The notes under the pieces: generated by a model | The model's input: the letters and a program-made list of their open reading frames with translations, nothing else | Told to the model about the DNA's origin: nothing | The model's database searches: none | Shown here: positions 36,768 through 46,785 of the stretch, piece after piece | Position numbering within the stretch: position 1 is the stretch's first letter | Layout: every line of letters starts with the position of its first letter | Assembly (NCBI GenBank): GCA_003611875.1 | Contig: RAYY01000023.1 | Location: 1 to 64,000, forward strand | DNA from: a bacterium D16-56 | Lineage (GTDB): Bacteria > Bacillota > Clostridia > Lachnospirales > Lachnospiraceae | DNA length: 64,000 nucleotides | Direction of reading: 5' to 3' | Program-made: the position numbers and the translations under genes

Positions 36768-36974
36768 TCAAGCCAGCTTTGACTTTTCTGTGATAACAGT
36801 CTGAATCCTGGCGATATTCTTACGGACCTCTTTAATCCTGCTGGTATTGTCCAGCTGGTTGGTCGCATTTTGGAATCTCAAGTTGAACAGTTCTTTCTTG
36901 GCAGCTACCAATTCTTCCTGCAGTTCTGCAGCCGTTTTACCCTTTAATCCTTCTACGAATTTATTAGTCTTCAC
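36768..36974 (-). CDS. rpmC: Ribosomal protein L29
   Basis: The 68-residue two-helix protein has [20 protein letters not shown] and [16 protein letters not shown]. It starts 2 bp after the rplP stop. Confidence 0.96.
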   Translation of the reverse strand: MKTNKFVEGLKGKTAAELQEELVAAKKELFNLRFQNATNQLDNTSRIKEVRKNIARIQTVITEKSKLA

Positions 36975-36976
36975 TG

Positions 36977-37402
36977 TTATTCACCGCCTTCTAAATCTGC
37001 TTTAGCAGCAATCTTACATTTGCAGGGCAACTTATGCATGGCAAGACGCAATGCCTCGCGGGCTGTCTCCTCAGGAACGCCTGCGATCTCAAACATCACT
37101 CTGCCCGGCTTCACAACAGCTACCCAGTACTCCAATGCGCCCTTACCAGAACCCATACGGGTCTCGGCAGGCTTTGCTGTAACCGGCTTATCCGGGAAGA
37201 TCTTGATCCACACTTTACCGCCACGCTTGATATAACGGGTCATGGCCACACGGGCTGCCTCAATCTGGTTAGATTTGATCCAGCAGGGCTCTGTTGCCAC
37301 CAGACCGTACTCACCATAGCTGATGGTATTCCCTCTCATCGCCTTGCCCGCCATGCTTCCGCGGAACTGTTTGCGGCGCTTCACTCTTTTTGGCATTAAC
37401 AT
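36977..37402 (-). CDS. rplP: Ribosomal protein L16
   Basis: The 141-residue protein starts [20 protein letters not shown] and has the conserved [20 protein letters not shown]. It shares one base with the rpsC stop codon, implying coupling. Confidence 0.97.
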   Translation of the reverse strand: MLMPKRVKRRKQFRGSMAGKAMRGNTISYGEYGLVATEPCWIKSNQIEAARVAMTRYIKRGGKVWIKIFPDKPVTAKPAETRMGSGKGALEYWVAVVKPGRVMFEIAGVPEETAREALRLAMHKLPCKCKIAAKADLEGGE

Positions 37403-38058
37403 TATTTATCGCTCCCTTCCTTGTTTCCTTTCGCAGGAAGTACTTCGCCCTTGTAGATCCACACCTTAACGCCAAGCTTGCCGTAGGTTGTATCTGCCTC
37501 AGCGAACCCATAGTCAATATCCGCTCTTAAGGTCTGCAGCGGGATAGTACCCTCACTGTAAAACTCGGTACGGGCAATATCAGCACCGCCCAGACGGCCG
37601 CCCACAGCAGCCTTGATGCCCTTTACGCCGGCCTTCATGGAACGTCCCATGGTAGACTTCATGGCCCGGCGGAAGGATACACGATTCTCAAGCTGCTGCG
37701 CAATGCTCTCTGCCACCAGCTGTGCATCGCGCTCTGGTCTCTTGATCTCCTTAATGTCAATCAAAAGCTTTTTGTCCGTCAGCTTCTGGACCTCGCCTTT
37801 CAGCTTTTCAATGGCAGATCCGCCCTTGCCGATAACGACGCCCGGCTTTGCTGTATAGATAATGACCTTCACTCTCTCGGAAGCTCTCTCAATCTCAATC
37901 TTGGAAACTCCTGAATCAAACAGCCTCTTTTTCAGGAATTTACGGATATTATAATCTTCAATCAGACAGTCGGCGAAGTCGCCCTCTGCGTACCATTTGG
38001 AATCCCAGTCCTTGATAACACCGACTCTCAAGCCATGCGGATTAACTTTCTGTCCCAT
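37402..38058 (-). CDS. rpsC: Ribosomal protein S3
   Basis: The 218-residue protein starts [20 protein letters not shown], has the KH motif [15 protein letters not shown] and the C-terminal domain [20 protein letters not shown]. It lines the mRNA entry channel. Confidence 0.97.
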   Translation of the reverse strand: MGQKVNPHGLRVGVIKDWDSKWYAEGDFADCLIEDYNIRKFLKKRLFDSGVSKIEIERASERVKVIIYTAKPGVVIGKGGSAIEKLKGEVQKLTDKKLLIDIKEIKRPERDAQLVAESIAQQLENRVSFRRAMKSTMGRSMKAGVKGIKAAVGGRLGGADIARTEFYSEGTIPLQTLRADIDYGFAEADTTYGKLGVKVWIYKGEVLPAKGNKEGSDK

Positions 38059-38067
38059 ATTTGCCTC

Positions 38068-38454
38068 CTATCTTTCATTCAGCACAACGGTGATGTGGCT
38101 CATTCTCTTCTCAATTCTGTAAGCTCTGCCCTGTGCTCTTGGTTTTACTCTCTTCATGGTCGGTCCCTTGTTGGCGTAGCACTCCTCCACATACAGCCTG
38201 GAGCGGTCCATACCATTGTTGTTCTCGGCGTTGGCTGCTGCCGATTCCAGTAATTTCTTAATTAAAGTAGAAGCATATCTGGGATTGTAGGTGACAATGC
38301 CAATCGCAGTCTCCAGATCCTTACCCCGAATCGCGTCCAAAACGAAACACGCCTTCTGAACGGATACGCGGGCATAGGATAACTTGGCAGACGGCCTGGT
38401 GTCCTTGTTGGCGTTTCTTTCTCTCTTAATCTGACTTCTATGTCCCTTAGCCAT
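38068..38454 (-). CDS. rplV: Ribosomal protein L22
   Basis: The 128-residue exit-tunnel protein has the conserved KVSYARVSVQKA-type start region (LSYARVSVQKACFVLDAIRG) and the tunnel loop GPTMKRVKPRAQGRAYRIEK. Normal context. Confidence 0.97.
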   Translation of the reverse strand: MAKGHRSQIKRERNANKDTRPSAKLSYARVSVQKACFVLDAIRGKDLETAIGIVTYNPRYASTLIKKLLESAAANAENNNGMDRSRLYVEECYANKGPTMKRVKPRAQGRAYRIEKRMSHITVVLNER

Positions 38455-38483
38455 TGCTAATAACCTCCTTTCAAATGCGGTGA

Positions 38484-38762
38484 TTACCGTTTGGATTTCT
38501 TCTCGTCTTTGCCGTGGCCCCTGTAAGTTCTGGTAGCGACAAACTCGCCCAGCTTATGGCCTACCATATCCTCAGTCACATATACCGGAACATGCTTTCT
38601 GCCGTCATGGACTGCAATGGTATGTCCAACCATCTGAGGAAAGATGGTAGAACGGCGGGACCAGGTCTTGATCACCTGATGCTGGCCTGAAGCGTTCAAT
38701 GCATCAATCTTTTTCAACAGATGTGCGTCTGCAAATGGTCCTTTTTTTAACGAACGTCCCAT
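38484..38762 (-). CDS. rpsS: Ribosomal protein S19
   Basis: The 92-residue head protein reads [20 protein letters not shown] at the start and ends with [20 protein letters not shown]. Normal context. Confidence 0.97.
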   Translation of the reverse strand: MGRSLKKGPFADAHLLKKIDALNASGQHQVIKTWSRRSTIFPQMVGHTIAVHDGRKHVPVYVTEDMVGHKLGEFVATRTYRGHGKDEKKSKR

Positions 38763-38782
38763 AGGGTTTGATCCTCCTTCAA

Positions 38783-39628
38783 CTATTTGATCGTCTTGCC
38801 ATCACGTCTTCTGATGATGAGCTTATTGGACTGTTTATTCTTCTTCCTGGTCTTAAGGCCCAGTGCCGGCTTACCCCATGGGGTGCTCGGACCCGGACGG
38901 CCGATACCGGTCTTGCCCTCACCACCTCCGTGGGGATGGTCGTTGGGGTTCATGACGGAACCGCGGACCGTAGGACGGATACCCATATGACGTTTTCTTC
39001 CTGCTTTACCGATATTGATCAGGTTGTGCTCCCCGTTGCCCACCACACCGATGGTAGCGCGGCATACGATAGGAACCATTCTCATCTCGCCGGAGGGAAG
39101 TCTCAAGGTGGCATACTTGCCTTCCTTTGCCATAAGCTGCGCCGCATTGCCTGCGGAACGCACCAGCTGTCCTCCCTTGCCCGGATGAAGCTCAATATTA
39201 TGAATCTGTGCACCTACCGGAATATTGGCCAAAGGCAGACAGTTGCCGGTCTTAGCCTCTGCGGTCTCGCCGCTCATCACCTTCATTCCATCAGTCAGTC
39301 CGGCCGGAGCCAAGATATAGGACTTGGTTCCGTCTGCATAGCAGATCAAAGCGATGTTGGCGCTTCTGTTGGGATCATACTCAATGCCGATCACGGTTGC
39401 CGGAATGCCGTCCTTTGAATTTCTCTTAAAATCAATGATTCTATATTTTCTTCTGCTGCCGCCTCCGCGGTGTCTTACGGTAATCTTCCCCTGGTTATTA
39501 CGTCCTGCATTCTTTTTTAAAGAAGTGACCAAAGACTTTTCCGGTGTGGATTTGGTGATCTCACTGAAGTCTGAGCTGGTCATGTGTCTTCTGGACGGTG
39601 TATATGGGTTATAGGTCTTTATTCCCAT
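38783..39628 (-). CDS. rplB: Ribosomal protein L2
   Basis: The 281-residue protein near the peptidyl-transferase centre has [20 protein letters not shown] and the conserved [20 protein letters not shown]. It follows rplW after a 163-bp spacer with no gene. Confidence 0.97.
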   Translation of the reverse strand: MGIKTYNPYTPSRRHMTSSDFSEITKSTPEKSLVTSLKKNAGRNNQGKITVRHRGGGSRRKYRIIDFKRNSKDGIPATVIGIEYDPNRSANIALICYADGTKSYILAPAGLTDGMKVMSGETAEAKTGNCLPLANIPVGAQIHNIELHPGKGGQLVRSAGNAAQLMAKEGKYATLRLPSGEMRMVPIVCRATIGVVGNGEHNLINIGKAGRKRHMGIRPTVRGSVMNPNDHPHGGGEGKTGIGRPGPSTPWGKPALGLKTRKKNKQSNKLIIRRRDGKTIK

Positions 39629-39791
39629 GACTGTAAACTCCTCTCGTCTTGTCTGTTTCGCCCTGTTTTTCCGGAGGGCCTTCCGATAAAATTCAAATCA
39701 CAGCTTATTCTGCATCCTTCAACGCATCCGCGTGTATCCTCTGTCACAACGCAAGGCTGCGCTGTATCATGCAGACCCTTTGTCAATCGAC

Positions 39792-40091
39792 TTACAGCCC
39801 TGCAAAGATCTCGATCTCCTTGCTGTCCTCAGTCAGCTGGACAATAGCCTTTTTCGTCTTTGCAGTCTTGCCGAAAACCATGCCTCTTCTTCTTGTCTTT
39901 CCTTCACTGTTCATGGTATTGACACGCTCCACCTTTGTTCCCGGGAACATCTTCTCGACAGCCTCTTTAATCATGCACTTGTTGGCTTCCGGATGAACCA
40001 GGAAGGTATATTTTCTATCAGACATTTCATTCATGCTCTTCTCGGTCACTACCGGTTTGAGGATGACATCGTAGTACTGAATGTTTGCCAT
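39792..40091 (-). CDS. rplW: Ribosomal protein L23
   Basis: The 99-residue exit-site protein starts MANIQYYDVILKPVVTEKSM and provides the docking site for trigger factor and SRP in the family. It shares one base with the rplD stop. Confidence 0.97.
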   Translation of the reverse strand: MANIQYYDVILKPVVTEKSMNEMSDRKYTFLVHPEANKCMIKEAVEKMFPGTKVERVNTMNSEGKTRRRGMVFGKTAKTKKAIVQLTEDSKEIEIFAGL

Positions 40092-40711
40092 TATGCGTAC
40101 ACCTCCTCAATGCTGGCGACGGCAGCCTTGGTAGCTACCACGGTATTATATTTCAAAATGTCGTATACATTGATTGTGTTGACATATGCGGTCTTTACAT
40201 CCGGAAGGTTCCTGGCGGAAAGAACCACATTGTCACTATCAGCGCCCACTACTACCAAGGCTCCTGACACGTTCAGATTATCAAGGACATTTTTAAACTT
40301 CTTGGTCTTGATCTCGTCCATCTTCAGCTCATCCAGAACAAGGAACTTGTTCTCCTGTACCCGGCTGGTCAGAGCAGACTTTAACGCAGCCCTCTTTTCC
40401 TTCTTGTTCAGGCGAATGGTATAATCTCTCGGAGTCGGAGCAAATACAACACCGCCGCCGGTCCACTGAGGAGCCCTGGTAGAACCCTGTCTTGCATGAC
40501 CAGTTCCCTTTTGGCGCCACGGCTTTTTGCCGCCTCCGGATACCTCGGCACGAGTTTTTGCCTTCTGTGTACCCTGACGTTTGTTGGCAAGCTGCGCCAC
40601 CACTGCCATATGCACCAGATGCTCATTCACCTTAACGCCAAACACGGCGTCGCTTAACTCCATGGTGCCTACTTCCTTGCCTTCCATATTGTAAACAGAT
40701 ACGTTTGCCAT
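40091..40711 (-). CDS. rplD: Ribosomal protein L4
   Basis: The 206-residue protein has the tunnel loop GGGKKPWRQKGTGHARQGST and PRDYTIRLNKKEKRAALKSA. In many bacteria L4 represses the S10 operon through the leader; such control here is inference. Confidence 0.97.
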   Translation of the reverse strand: MANVSVYNMEGKEVGTMELSDAVFGVKVNEHLVHMAVVAQLANKRQGTQKAKTRAEVSGGGKKPWRQKGTGHARQGSTRAPQWTGGGVVFAPTPRDYTIRLNKKEKRAALKSALTSRVQENKFLVLDELKMDEIKTKKFKNVLDNLNVSGALVVVGADSDNVVLSARNLPDVKTAYVNTINVYDILKYNTVVATKAAVASIEEVYA

Positions 40712-40747
40712 TTTTGTGTGTTCCTCCTTTCCTCGGTCGGTCCGCGC

Positions 40748-41383
40748 TTAACGGCTGACCTTTACGGTTTCTTTCAGTGTCACCAGAGACTTCTTCGGCC
40801 CTGGTACGGCACCCTTCACCAGAATCAGGTTGTTCTCGGCATCCACCCGAACGATCTCCAGATTCTGCACAGTCACCTTCTTATGGCCCATATGTCCAGG
40901 CATCCCTTTGCCCTTGAACACACGTCCGGGAGTGGTTGCGGAACCATTGGAACCCTGATGGCGGTGGAACTTGGAACCGTGGGTCATGGGGCCTCTGTGC
41001 TGGCCGAACCTTTTCACCGCACCCTGGAAACCTTTACCTTTGGAAACAGCGGTTACATCCACCTTATCTCCGGCAGCAAAGATATCCGCTTTAATCTCAT
41101 CCTTTACGGAATAATCCTCTGCATTCTCAAAGCAAAACTCTCTTACAAATTTCTTGTAGGCCACGCCTGCCTTGTCAAAATGGCCCTTCACCGGTTTTGT
41201 TACCAGCTTTTCCCTCTTGTCAACAAAGCCGACCTGTACGGCCTTGTAGCCGTCGTTCTCCTCAGTCTTCACCTGGGTCACTACACAGGGACCAGCCTGC
41301 AGAACCGTCACCGGAACCAGGACTCCCTGCTCATTGAAGATCTGGGTCATTCCGACCTTTGTAGCTAAGATCGCTTTCTTCAT
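40748..41383 (-). CDS. rplC: Ribosomal protein L3
   Basis: The 211-residue protein starts [20 protein letters not shown] and has [20 protein letters not shown] and [14 protein letters not shown], conserved L3 features. Normal context. Confidence 0.97.
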   Translation of the reverse strand: MKKAILATKVGMTQIFNEQGVLVPVTVLQAGPCVVTQVKTEENDGYKAVQVGFVDKREKLVTKPVKGHFDKAGVAYKKFVREFCFENAEDYSVKDEIKADIFAAGDKVDVTAVSKGKGFQGAVKRFGQHRGPMTHGSKFHRHQGSNGSATTPGRVFKGKGMPGHMGHKKVTVQNLEIVRVDAENNLILVKGAVPGPKKSLVTLKETVKVSR

Positions 41384-41433
41384 TTTTCTTCCTCCTTACA
41401 GCGGATTGCCTGCGGCGGCAATCATACTAAAGC

Positions 41434-41751
41434 TTATTTTTGTTTCATCTTAATATCGATATGCACACCCGCCGGCATCTCCAGCTTGGCCAAAGCATCC
41501 ACTGTCTTCTGGCTGGGGGTGATGATATCAATCAGTCTCTTGTGAGTCCGCTGCTCGAACTGCTCACGAGAATCCTTATATTTGTGTACTGCCCGCAGGA
41601 TCGTAACCACTTCCTTCTTGGTGGGCAGCGGCACCGGTCCGCTCACCTGAGCCCCTGTCTTCTTTACGGTCTCGATGATCTTGCCGGCAGACTGATCGAC
41701 CAGCTGATGGTCATAAGCCTTCAATGTGATTCTCATTACTTGACTTGCCAT
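41434..41751 (-). CDS. rpsJ: Ribosomal protein S10
   Basis: The 105-residue protein starts [23 protein letters not shown] 41751 is 11 bp from AAGGAGG. The frame is open 20 codons upstream without a good start. S10 is also the NusE partner of NusG in transcription. It is the first gene of the superoperon. Confidence 0.97.
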   Translation of the reverse strand: MASQVMRITLKAYDHQLVDQSAGKIIETVKKTGAQVSGPVPLPTKKEVVTILRAVHKYKDSREQFEQRTHKRLIDIITPSQKTVDALAKLEMPAGVHIDIKMKQK

Positions 41752-41985
41752 AAAAAAAGTCGCCTCCTTTTCGCACTTTTGGATTAAGTACGACAAGCGG
41801 TGACTGTACACTTCTCCGTGTGTGTCCTAAAAGACCTCACACTGCGTTGCTGCATACGGATACTGCAGTTGTTCAATTGGTACAGTGACTTGTCGTCAGT
41901 TTCCTAACTTGACATTCGCTCCACGGAAAACCCGTCTCGTATAAATGACGGCAACCTCGCGCTTCATCGCTATCATGTCACAGCT
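41752..41985 (-). other. Long 5' leader of the S10 superoperon
   Basis: The predicted start point leaves about 230 nt before rpsJ, with no gene. It holds several short complementary stretches but no hairpin with a T run. Such leaders often mediate L4 feedback; I see no sequence proof. The rest of the 447-bp gap to 42198 carries the two divergent promoters. Confidence 0.5.
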
Positions 41986-41990
41986 TTCCT

Positions 41991-42019
41991 ATATTATCAC
42001 GGATTTTTTGGAAATGCAA
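41991..42019 (-). promoter_or_regulatory. S10 superoperon promoter
   Basis: TTGCAT (42014-42019), a 17-bp spacer ending GTGA and TAATAT (41991-41996) on the minus strand. Closely matches the internal promoter ahead of rpmJ. Confidence 0.8.
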
Positions 42020-42112
42020 GTACTTTTTGGGGAAATAAAATAATTTTTTCCCGTCTTTCCCGCCTCTCTGCAATCGTAAGAGAATCGTCAGAATAAAATA
42101 CGGAAAATTGGG

Positions 42113-42141
42113 TTGAATAATCAGCTGTAACTTGCTAAAAT
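42113..42141 (+). promoter_or_regulatory. Promoter of the secreted repeat-protein gene
   Basis: TTGAAT (42113-42118), a 17-bp spacer and TAAAAT (42136-42141), 57 bp before the start codon. Confidence 0.65.
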
Positions 42142-42198
42142 GGAAATCACTCTGGAATATACAGGAAAACGCAATTATGGGTTAAAAGGAGAAACATT

Positions 42199-43578
42199 AT
42201 GAGAAAACGTGGTTTGGCAATCCTTGCCTTTGCTGCGGTGATAACTTTTGGCAGCACCGGCATCTCGGCAATGGCAGAGGGCTGGGCCCAGGAGGGCGGA
42301 AACTGGGTATATTACAACGCCTCCGGAACCCGTCTTTACAATGGATGGCGCAAAGGCGGAGACGGATACTGGAGATATCTGAACAGCAGCGGCGTCATGG
42401 CTGTCAACTCCTGGGTGGACAATGACGATTACTTTGTAGGTCCTGACGGAATCATGTACGCAAACCAATGGCTGCAGGTAGAGCGCAGCAACTATTACGG
42501 CGGCGGTTATGACTGGTACTACTTTAACCAGAACGGAAAATGCGTCAAAGAAAAATGGGAGAAGATCAACAACAACTGGTATCACTTTGACGACTCTGGC
42601 GCCATGGAGACCGGATGGATTCAGGATAATATGTACTACTGTGACGAAAACGGCGTTATGGTTACCGGATGGCAGAGGCTGTTTTCTCCTGACGAAGATG
42701 ATGACGATTATTATGAGCCTGGCCCCTATGCAGAGGATGAGAACGACGGCAGGCACTGGTATTATTTTTCCACCAGCGGAAAAAAGATCGTTCCCAGTGA
42801 AGGAGACGACGGTCTGAAGCTGAAAAAAATCAACGGCGTATATTACAGCCTGGCAGAGGACGGCGCCATGCAGACCGGGTGGAGCTGTGCCAACGGAACC
42901 GAGTCGGATAATATTGAAGATTACCGTTTCGTGGATTCCAGCGGCCAGGTACGGGTGGGGTGGTATTCTACAGAACCGCCGGAGCATTTACAGGACCGTT
43001 ATGAACATGATGTAGAGTGGTTCTATTTTTCTAATAAAGGAGTTCCCAAGGCAGGACCGCCCAAAGGCTCTGCCAAGTCCAGCGATCTGGTGAAAATCAA
43101 CGGCAACACCTATCTGTTTGACGATAACGGTGTTCCGGTATACGGCCTCCAGAAGATATTTACGGATAAAGAGGAATCCGAGTACACGGCATATTACTTC
43201 GGAACCCGGGCCCAGAGCGCTATGCTGAAGGGCAAACACAACGTAGACGAGGGAAGCAATACGGTTCAGTACTATTTCTCCTCTACCGGCAAGGGCTACA
43301 CAGGCGTATATGAGAATTATCTTTATTATATGGGAAAGCTGCAGAAGGCAGATTCCGGAAGCCGCTATGAGGTATTTACCATCTGGACCGGCAATACTCC
43401 GAAAAACTACGTGGTCAATTCTTCCGGCAAAATCGCCAAGAACACTACGGTAAAGGACCGGGACGGCGTTAAGTATAAAACCAACGGAAGCGGAATCCTG
43501 GTTAAGGAAGACGATGAAGATGTGGAGGGCAAGACCTACAGGAGCCCAGAGGAGCCTGAATGGGATTGGAATTATTAA
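42199..43578 (+). CDS. Secreted protein built of cell-wall-binding (choline-binding type) repeats
   Basis: The 459-residue precursor has a signal peptide (basic RKR, hydrophobic core, cleavage near SAMA-EG at about 26). The rest is a chain of roughly 20-residue repeats with the pattern W-x-Y-x(n)-G-x-x-x-x-GW, for example NWVYYNASGTRLYNGW and NNWYHFDDSGAMETGW, as in CW_binding_1 proteins that bind teichoic-acid choline or other wall polymers. Repeats diverge toward the acidic C-terminus. No catalytic domain is present, so it may be a wall-coating or adhesin-like scaffold. Good AAGGAG ribosome site; a strong hairpin follows. Confidence 0.85.
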   Translation: MRKRGLAILAFAAVITFGSTGISAMAEGWAQEGGNWVYYNASGTRLYNGWRKGGDGYWRYLNSSGVMAVNSWVDNDDYFVGPDGIMYANQWLQVERSNYYGGGYDWYYFNQNGKCVKEKWEKINNNWYHFDDSGAMETGWIQDNMYYCDENGVMVTGWQRLFSPDEDDDDYYEPGPYAEDENDGRHWYYFSTSGKKIVPSEGDDGLKLKKINGVYYSLAEDGAMQTGWSCANGTESDNIEDYRFVDSSGQVRVGWYSTEPPEHLQDRYEHDVEWFYFSNKGVPKAGPPKGSAKSSDLVKINGNTYLFDDNGVPVYGLQKIFTDKEESEYTAYYFGTRAQSAMLKGKHNVDEGSNTVQYYFSSTGKGYTGVYENYLYYMGKLQKADSGSRYEVFTIWTGNTPKNYVVNSSGKIAKNTTVKDRDGVKYKTNGSGILVKEDDEDVEGKTYRSPEEPEWDWNY

Positions 43579-43590
43579 ATATTTTTAAAT

Positions 43591-43636
43591 GTATAAAAGC
43601 TGCTGTGTGGAATCCTCCATACAGCAGCTTTTATAC
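43591..43636. terminator. Terminator after the repeat-protein gene
   Basis: A 16-bp perfect stem (43591-43606 with 43621-43636) whose arms carry AAAA and TTTT, 12 bp after the stop codon. Confidence 0.85.
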
Positions 43637-43695
43637 ACCCGTTTGTCTGACAGCCTATCCGGGTACGGCTCCTTATGCAGCCATTGCAAAAAGAC

Positions 43696-43725
43696 TTGAC
43701 GCCTTCCCATCCCTCCCGCTATAAT
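43696..43725 (+). promoter_or_regulatory. Promoter of the methyltransferase gene
   Basis: TTGACG (43696-43701), an 18-bp spacer and a perfect TATAAT (43720-43725). Confidence 0.75.
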
Positions 43726-43793
43726 AAAGAACTGTTCAGAATACAAACTTCGCACAATCAGAACGATCACATGAAAACATGAAGGAGCCAACT

Positions 43794-44654
43794 ATGTGGA
43801 TTGCAGAGAACTGGAACGATTACCAGGTCATAGACTGTTCAAAAGGAGAAAAGCTGGAACGCTGGGGGAACTATCTTCTGATCCGCCCGGATCCACAGAT
43901 CATCTGGAATACCCCCCAAAAACACAGCGGGTGGCGGCAGCCTGACGCCCACTACCACCGAAGCGCCAAAGGCGGCGGACAATGGGAATTTTTTGATCTG
44001 CCAGAGCAATGGACGATTCATTACCATAGCCTGACCTTTAACCTGAAGCCCTTCAGCTTCAAGCACACCGGCCTTTTTCCGGAACAGGCTGTCAACTGGG
44101 ACTGGTGCCAGCAAAAAATCCGAACAGCAGGACGGCCTGTAAAGCTGCTAAACCTGTTCGCATATACGGGAGGCGCCACCCTGGCTGCAGCACAAGCAGG
44201 CGCCGCAGTCACGCATGTGGACGCCTCCAAGGGCATGGTAAGCTGGGCAAAGGAAAATGCCATATCATCCGGCCTGTCTCAAGCTCCGATCCGCTGGCTG
44301 GTAGATGACTGTGTGAAATTCGCAGAACGGGAAATCCGCCGAGGCAATCATTATGATGCCATTATCATGGACCCGCCCTCCTACGGCCGGGGTCCCAAGG
44401 GAGAGATCTGGAAAATAGAAGATTCCATCTATCCGCTGATTCAGCTCTGTGTACAGCTGTTATCCCAGAATCCCCTGTTCTTCCTGATCAATTCCTACAC
44501 CACCGGCCTTGCCCCTTCCGTCCTGACCTACATGCTGTCTGCCGAAATCTGCCCTAGATACGGCGGCCAGGTACAGGCATCGGAAATCGGGCTTCCTGTA
44601 AAAGAATCCGGCCTGCTTCTTCCCTGCGGAGCATCCGGAAGGTGGGAAAATTAA
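43794..44654 (+). CDS. SAM-dependent methyltransferase, RlmI/RlmK-like
   Basis: The 286-residue class I methyltransferase has a short N-terminal beta-rich part, motif I LLNLFAYTGGATLAAAQAGA, the acidic THVDAS and the catalytic-type IIMDPPSYGRGPKGE. The DPPSY/F motif and sequence layout resemble 23S rRNA cytosine methyltransferases. ATG 43794 has AAGGAG 7 bp upstream; the ATG at 43779 overlaps that site. It is a single-gene unit with promoter and a downstream hairpin. Confidence 0.87.
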   Translation: MWIAENWNDYQVIDCSKGEKLERWGNYLLIRPDPQIIWNTPQKHSGWRQPDAHYHRSAKGGGQWEFFDLPEQWTIHYHSLTFNLKPFSFKHTGLFPEQAVNWDWCQQKIRTAGRPVKLLNLFAYTGGATLAAAQAGAAVTHVDASKGMVSWAKENAISSGLSQAPIRWLVDDCVKFAEREIRRGNHYDAIIMDPPSYGRGPKGEIWKIEDSIYPLIQLCVQLLSQNPLFFLINSYTTGLAPSVLTYMLSAEICPRYGGQVQASEIGLPVKESGLLLPCGASGRWEN

Positions 44655-44692
44655 TCGTTCCTCTGCCTTCTATCCAAACGATGCCCCTGAAG

Positions 44693-44724
44693 CATTGAGC
44701 AAGGGCAATGGACCTTGCTCAATG
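44693..44724. terminator. Hairpin between convergent methyltransferase and DUF5722 genes
   Basis: A 12-bp perfect stem (44693-44704 with 44713-44724) and 8-base loop. T runs are missing, so strength is uncertain. Confidence 0.6.
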
Positions 44725-44733
44725 TTCGGATTC

Positions 44734-46455
44734 TTACTGCTCCTGAGATCTCCATTTAAATCCCGGAATCACGTCGCTCCACTTTTCAATCCCGATAATC
44801 GACTTGGCAAACTCCGTAGTCTCCAGGGTTCGCTTTCTGTCGTCAATATATTTATACACAGACCAAGACTTTTTCCGCATGGTAGGCACAATATCATTAG
44901 GCTTATTCATATCGCACCTCCACAAACCAAAGTTCATGGAAGCCGCTGCCTCTGACGGAGCATCCACCTGCCGGCTCATGATAAACGCATCAATATACGG
45001 ATTGCTGTCTGCTATATAATAGGCGTATGCAATAGCTGCCGCCTGCAGATCGTTGTTCTCACCGTGGGTAGGGCTGACCGAGGTAAAGCCCTGCTCTGAC
45101 AGGATAATATGCCGCACCTGGCCGTTCCTGTCTCTCAGAAGGCCAGACTGCATATAATCTGTCAGCACATTCAAATTCTTCAGATTCACTACCGGCGAGC
45201 TGACGTCATACTTAATAAGCCCGGTCTGATCATCGTCCCAGAACTCCGGCTCTGTCAGAGGAATCGCATAGGGATGGTAAGCCAGCCCCCAATCCATGGA
45301 TCCGCCTGCCCCTGTCTTGTCTGCAAATTTGTCAATAATGTCCTTGGCATTGTACTTTGTCGTGCCATTGGCCTCATGAATCCAGTTGTAATCCGTAGAA
45401 AAGAACAGTCGATCATTCTGATTGGTGCTGCGGATGGCCGTGTAGAACACCCGAAAGGCCCGCTCATACTCCTGAATATACCGGTCAATATCCATAGGAC
45501 CCACATAATTCCACTGCTGGTTGTTGATCTCATTGCCGATAATCCAGTTGGACACCTTCCCATAGGGAGAGGACAAGCTGCTGTAACGCTCTGCCAAAAA
45601 AGAAGCAATGGCCTTGATCGTCTCATAGCCTTCCTTGGTAGAAGCATTAAATCCATAATAAAACACCTGATCCTCCGGCTGCTTTGTCACTCCCGGATAA
45701 ACCAGCTGAGGTGTGCCGTCATTCCATCCGTTGAGAATAATGGCCGTCACCGTCATGCTTTTCTCCGACATTCTTCGAATCGTATAATCCAGGTTCTCCA
45801 GCACTTCCTTGTTGAAGCTGTAGCTCTTTCCGTCATAGGTATAATCAATTCCCTGCCCTAAAATATGGTGGAAGGGAATATTCACGATCACATGATTCAC
45901 ACCCAGGTCAAAGGCGTCCGACACCATGCTGTCCGTATTCTGAATCAACAGCCCCTTTTTGTTCTGGGCATTCCGATAAGGCTCCGTATGCTTTGCCAGC
46001 ACCTCCGGGTTAGTCACATAAGCCGTGTTGCTGACCTGGGTATAGCCCTGACCATCAAAAACAGCCACAACAAAACGGGAATAGAGCCGGTTCTGCTCTG
46101 TACCCAGATTCAGAGGAACATCAAAAGAAAGTGGGTCGCCCTTGGTAATCCATGCACAATAATCTGTCCTTCCTTCTAGATTATCCTGGTATGGCTGAAG
46201 CTCAAAAAGATATAAATAATTATCATAAACAGCCGGGTCCGACCAGGTTCCCTCCATCTGTCCCCGGATGGCAATCTGGCTGCCTCCTTCAATGGCACAG
46301 CTTGTAATATGGGCAAACTCTGTAGGCTGCGGCTTTTCCTGCTGCCAAGCCCCCTCTGTATCCGGATTAGCCGACACAATCCTGCTGCTCATCCCCGTAA
46401 GAAACGCTGCCAGCGCCAATACCGCCGCTGCCCTGCCAATGGGATATTTCTTCAT
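44734..46455 (-). CDS. Secreted TIM-barrel glycoside-hydrolase-like protein (DUF5722 type)
   Basis: The 573-residue precursor has a signal peptide (cleavage near SANA-type IVSANPDT at about 30), a small beta-rich N-terminal domain and a TIM barrel. Glycosidase-clan landmarks are WIIGNEINNQQWNY, with the acid/base-like GNE, and ILSEQGFTS, with a nucleophile-like glutamate. I recognise it as DUF5722-like; the substrate is unknown, possibly an envelope or host polysaccharide. It has its own promoter; the T-rich terminator is unclear. Confidence 0.75.
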   Translation of the reverse strand: MKKYPIGRAAAVLALAAFLTGMSSRIVSANPDTEGAWQQEKPQPTEFAHITSCAIEGGSQIAIRGQMEGTWSDPAVYDNYLYLFELQPYQDNLEGRTDYCAWITKGDPLSFDVPLNLGTEQNRLYSRFVVAVFDGQGYTQVSNTAYVTNPEVLAKHTEPYRNAQNKKGLLIQNTDSMVSDAFDLGVNHVIVNIPFHHILGQGIDYTYDGKSYSFNKEVLENLDYTIRRMSEKSMTVTAIILNGWNDGTPQLVYPGVTKQPEDQVFYYGFNASTKEGYETIKAIASFLAERYSSLSSPYGKVSNWIIGNEINNQQWNYVGPMDIDRYIQEYERAFRVFYTAIRSTNQNDRLFFSTDYNWIHEANGTTKYNAKDIIDKFADKTGAGGSMDWGLAYHPYAIPLTEPEFWDDDQTGLIKYDVSSPVVNLKNLNVLTDYMQSGLLRDRNGQVRHIILSEQGFTSVSPTHGENNDLQAAAIAYAYYIADSNPYIDAFIMSRQVDAPSEAAASMNFGLWRCDMNKPNDIVPTMRKKSWSVYKYIDDRKRTLETTEFAKSIIGIEKWSDVIPGFKWRSQEQ

Positions 46456-46492
46456 AAAATCCTTCTGCCTCCTTTTCCGTCGTCATTTTCTA

Positions 46493-46520
46493 ATTATATC
46501 CAATAATCCGTTAAATACAA
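46493..46520 (-). promoter_or_regulatory. Promoter of the DUF5722 gene
   Basis: TTGTAT (46515-46520), a 16-bp spacer and perfect TATAAT (46493-46498) on the minus strand. Confidence 0.6.
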
Positions 46521-46607
46521 GTCAACGGCTCCTTACATTCTCTTACATTTTCCTTAATCCATGCCTGATGTATGCGTCGGTGCAAGGCGGACACACTCCC
46601 GCGAAGC

Positions 46608-46650
46608 AAAAAAAGAACCGGCATCCGCACTACTGTACGAACACCGGTTC
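46608..46650 (-). terminator. metK terminator beyond the tandem repeats
   Basis: GAACCGG (46615-46621) pairs with CCGGTTC (46644-46650); seven T follow on the minus strand (46608-46614). It places two repeat copies inside the metK 3' untranslated region. The 433-bp gap 46456-46888 otherwise has no gene. Confidence 0.75.
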
Positions 46651-46675
46651 CTATGCTTTCTACTGGCAAGCATTA

Positions 46676-46785
46676 CTTTGAAAGTCCCGCAGCCGGTTAG
46701 GCGGCATGAATTCAGGTATGCCGAATGCGCCCGCCAGACTTTCATGATTGGCGGCGCGTCCGCTGCCGGGCGCATGGAGGTTTAC
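46676..46785 (-). repeat. Interspersed structured repeat, copy 3 (distal unit of tandem)
   Basis: Starts GTAAACCTCCATGCGCCCGG on the minus strand, keeps GCGCCCG/CGGGCGC and GAAAGTC/GACTTTC, but the small hairpin is the GCCGCC-type variant with GAATTC before it instead of ATCGCC/GGCGAT. Confidence 0.88.

Noticed and set aside
43591..43636. Palindrome as a protein-binding operator
   Set aside because: A 16-bp stem right after a stop codon with A/T-rich arms fits a terminator better.
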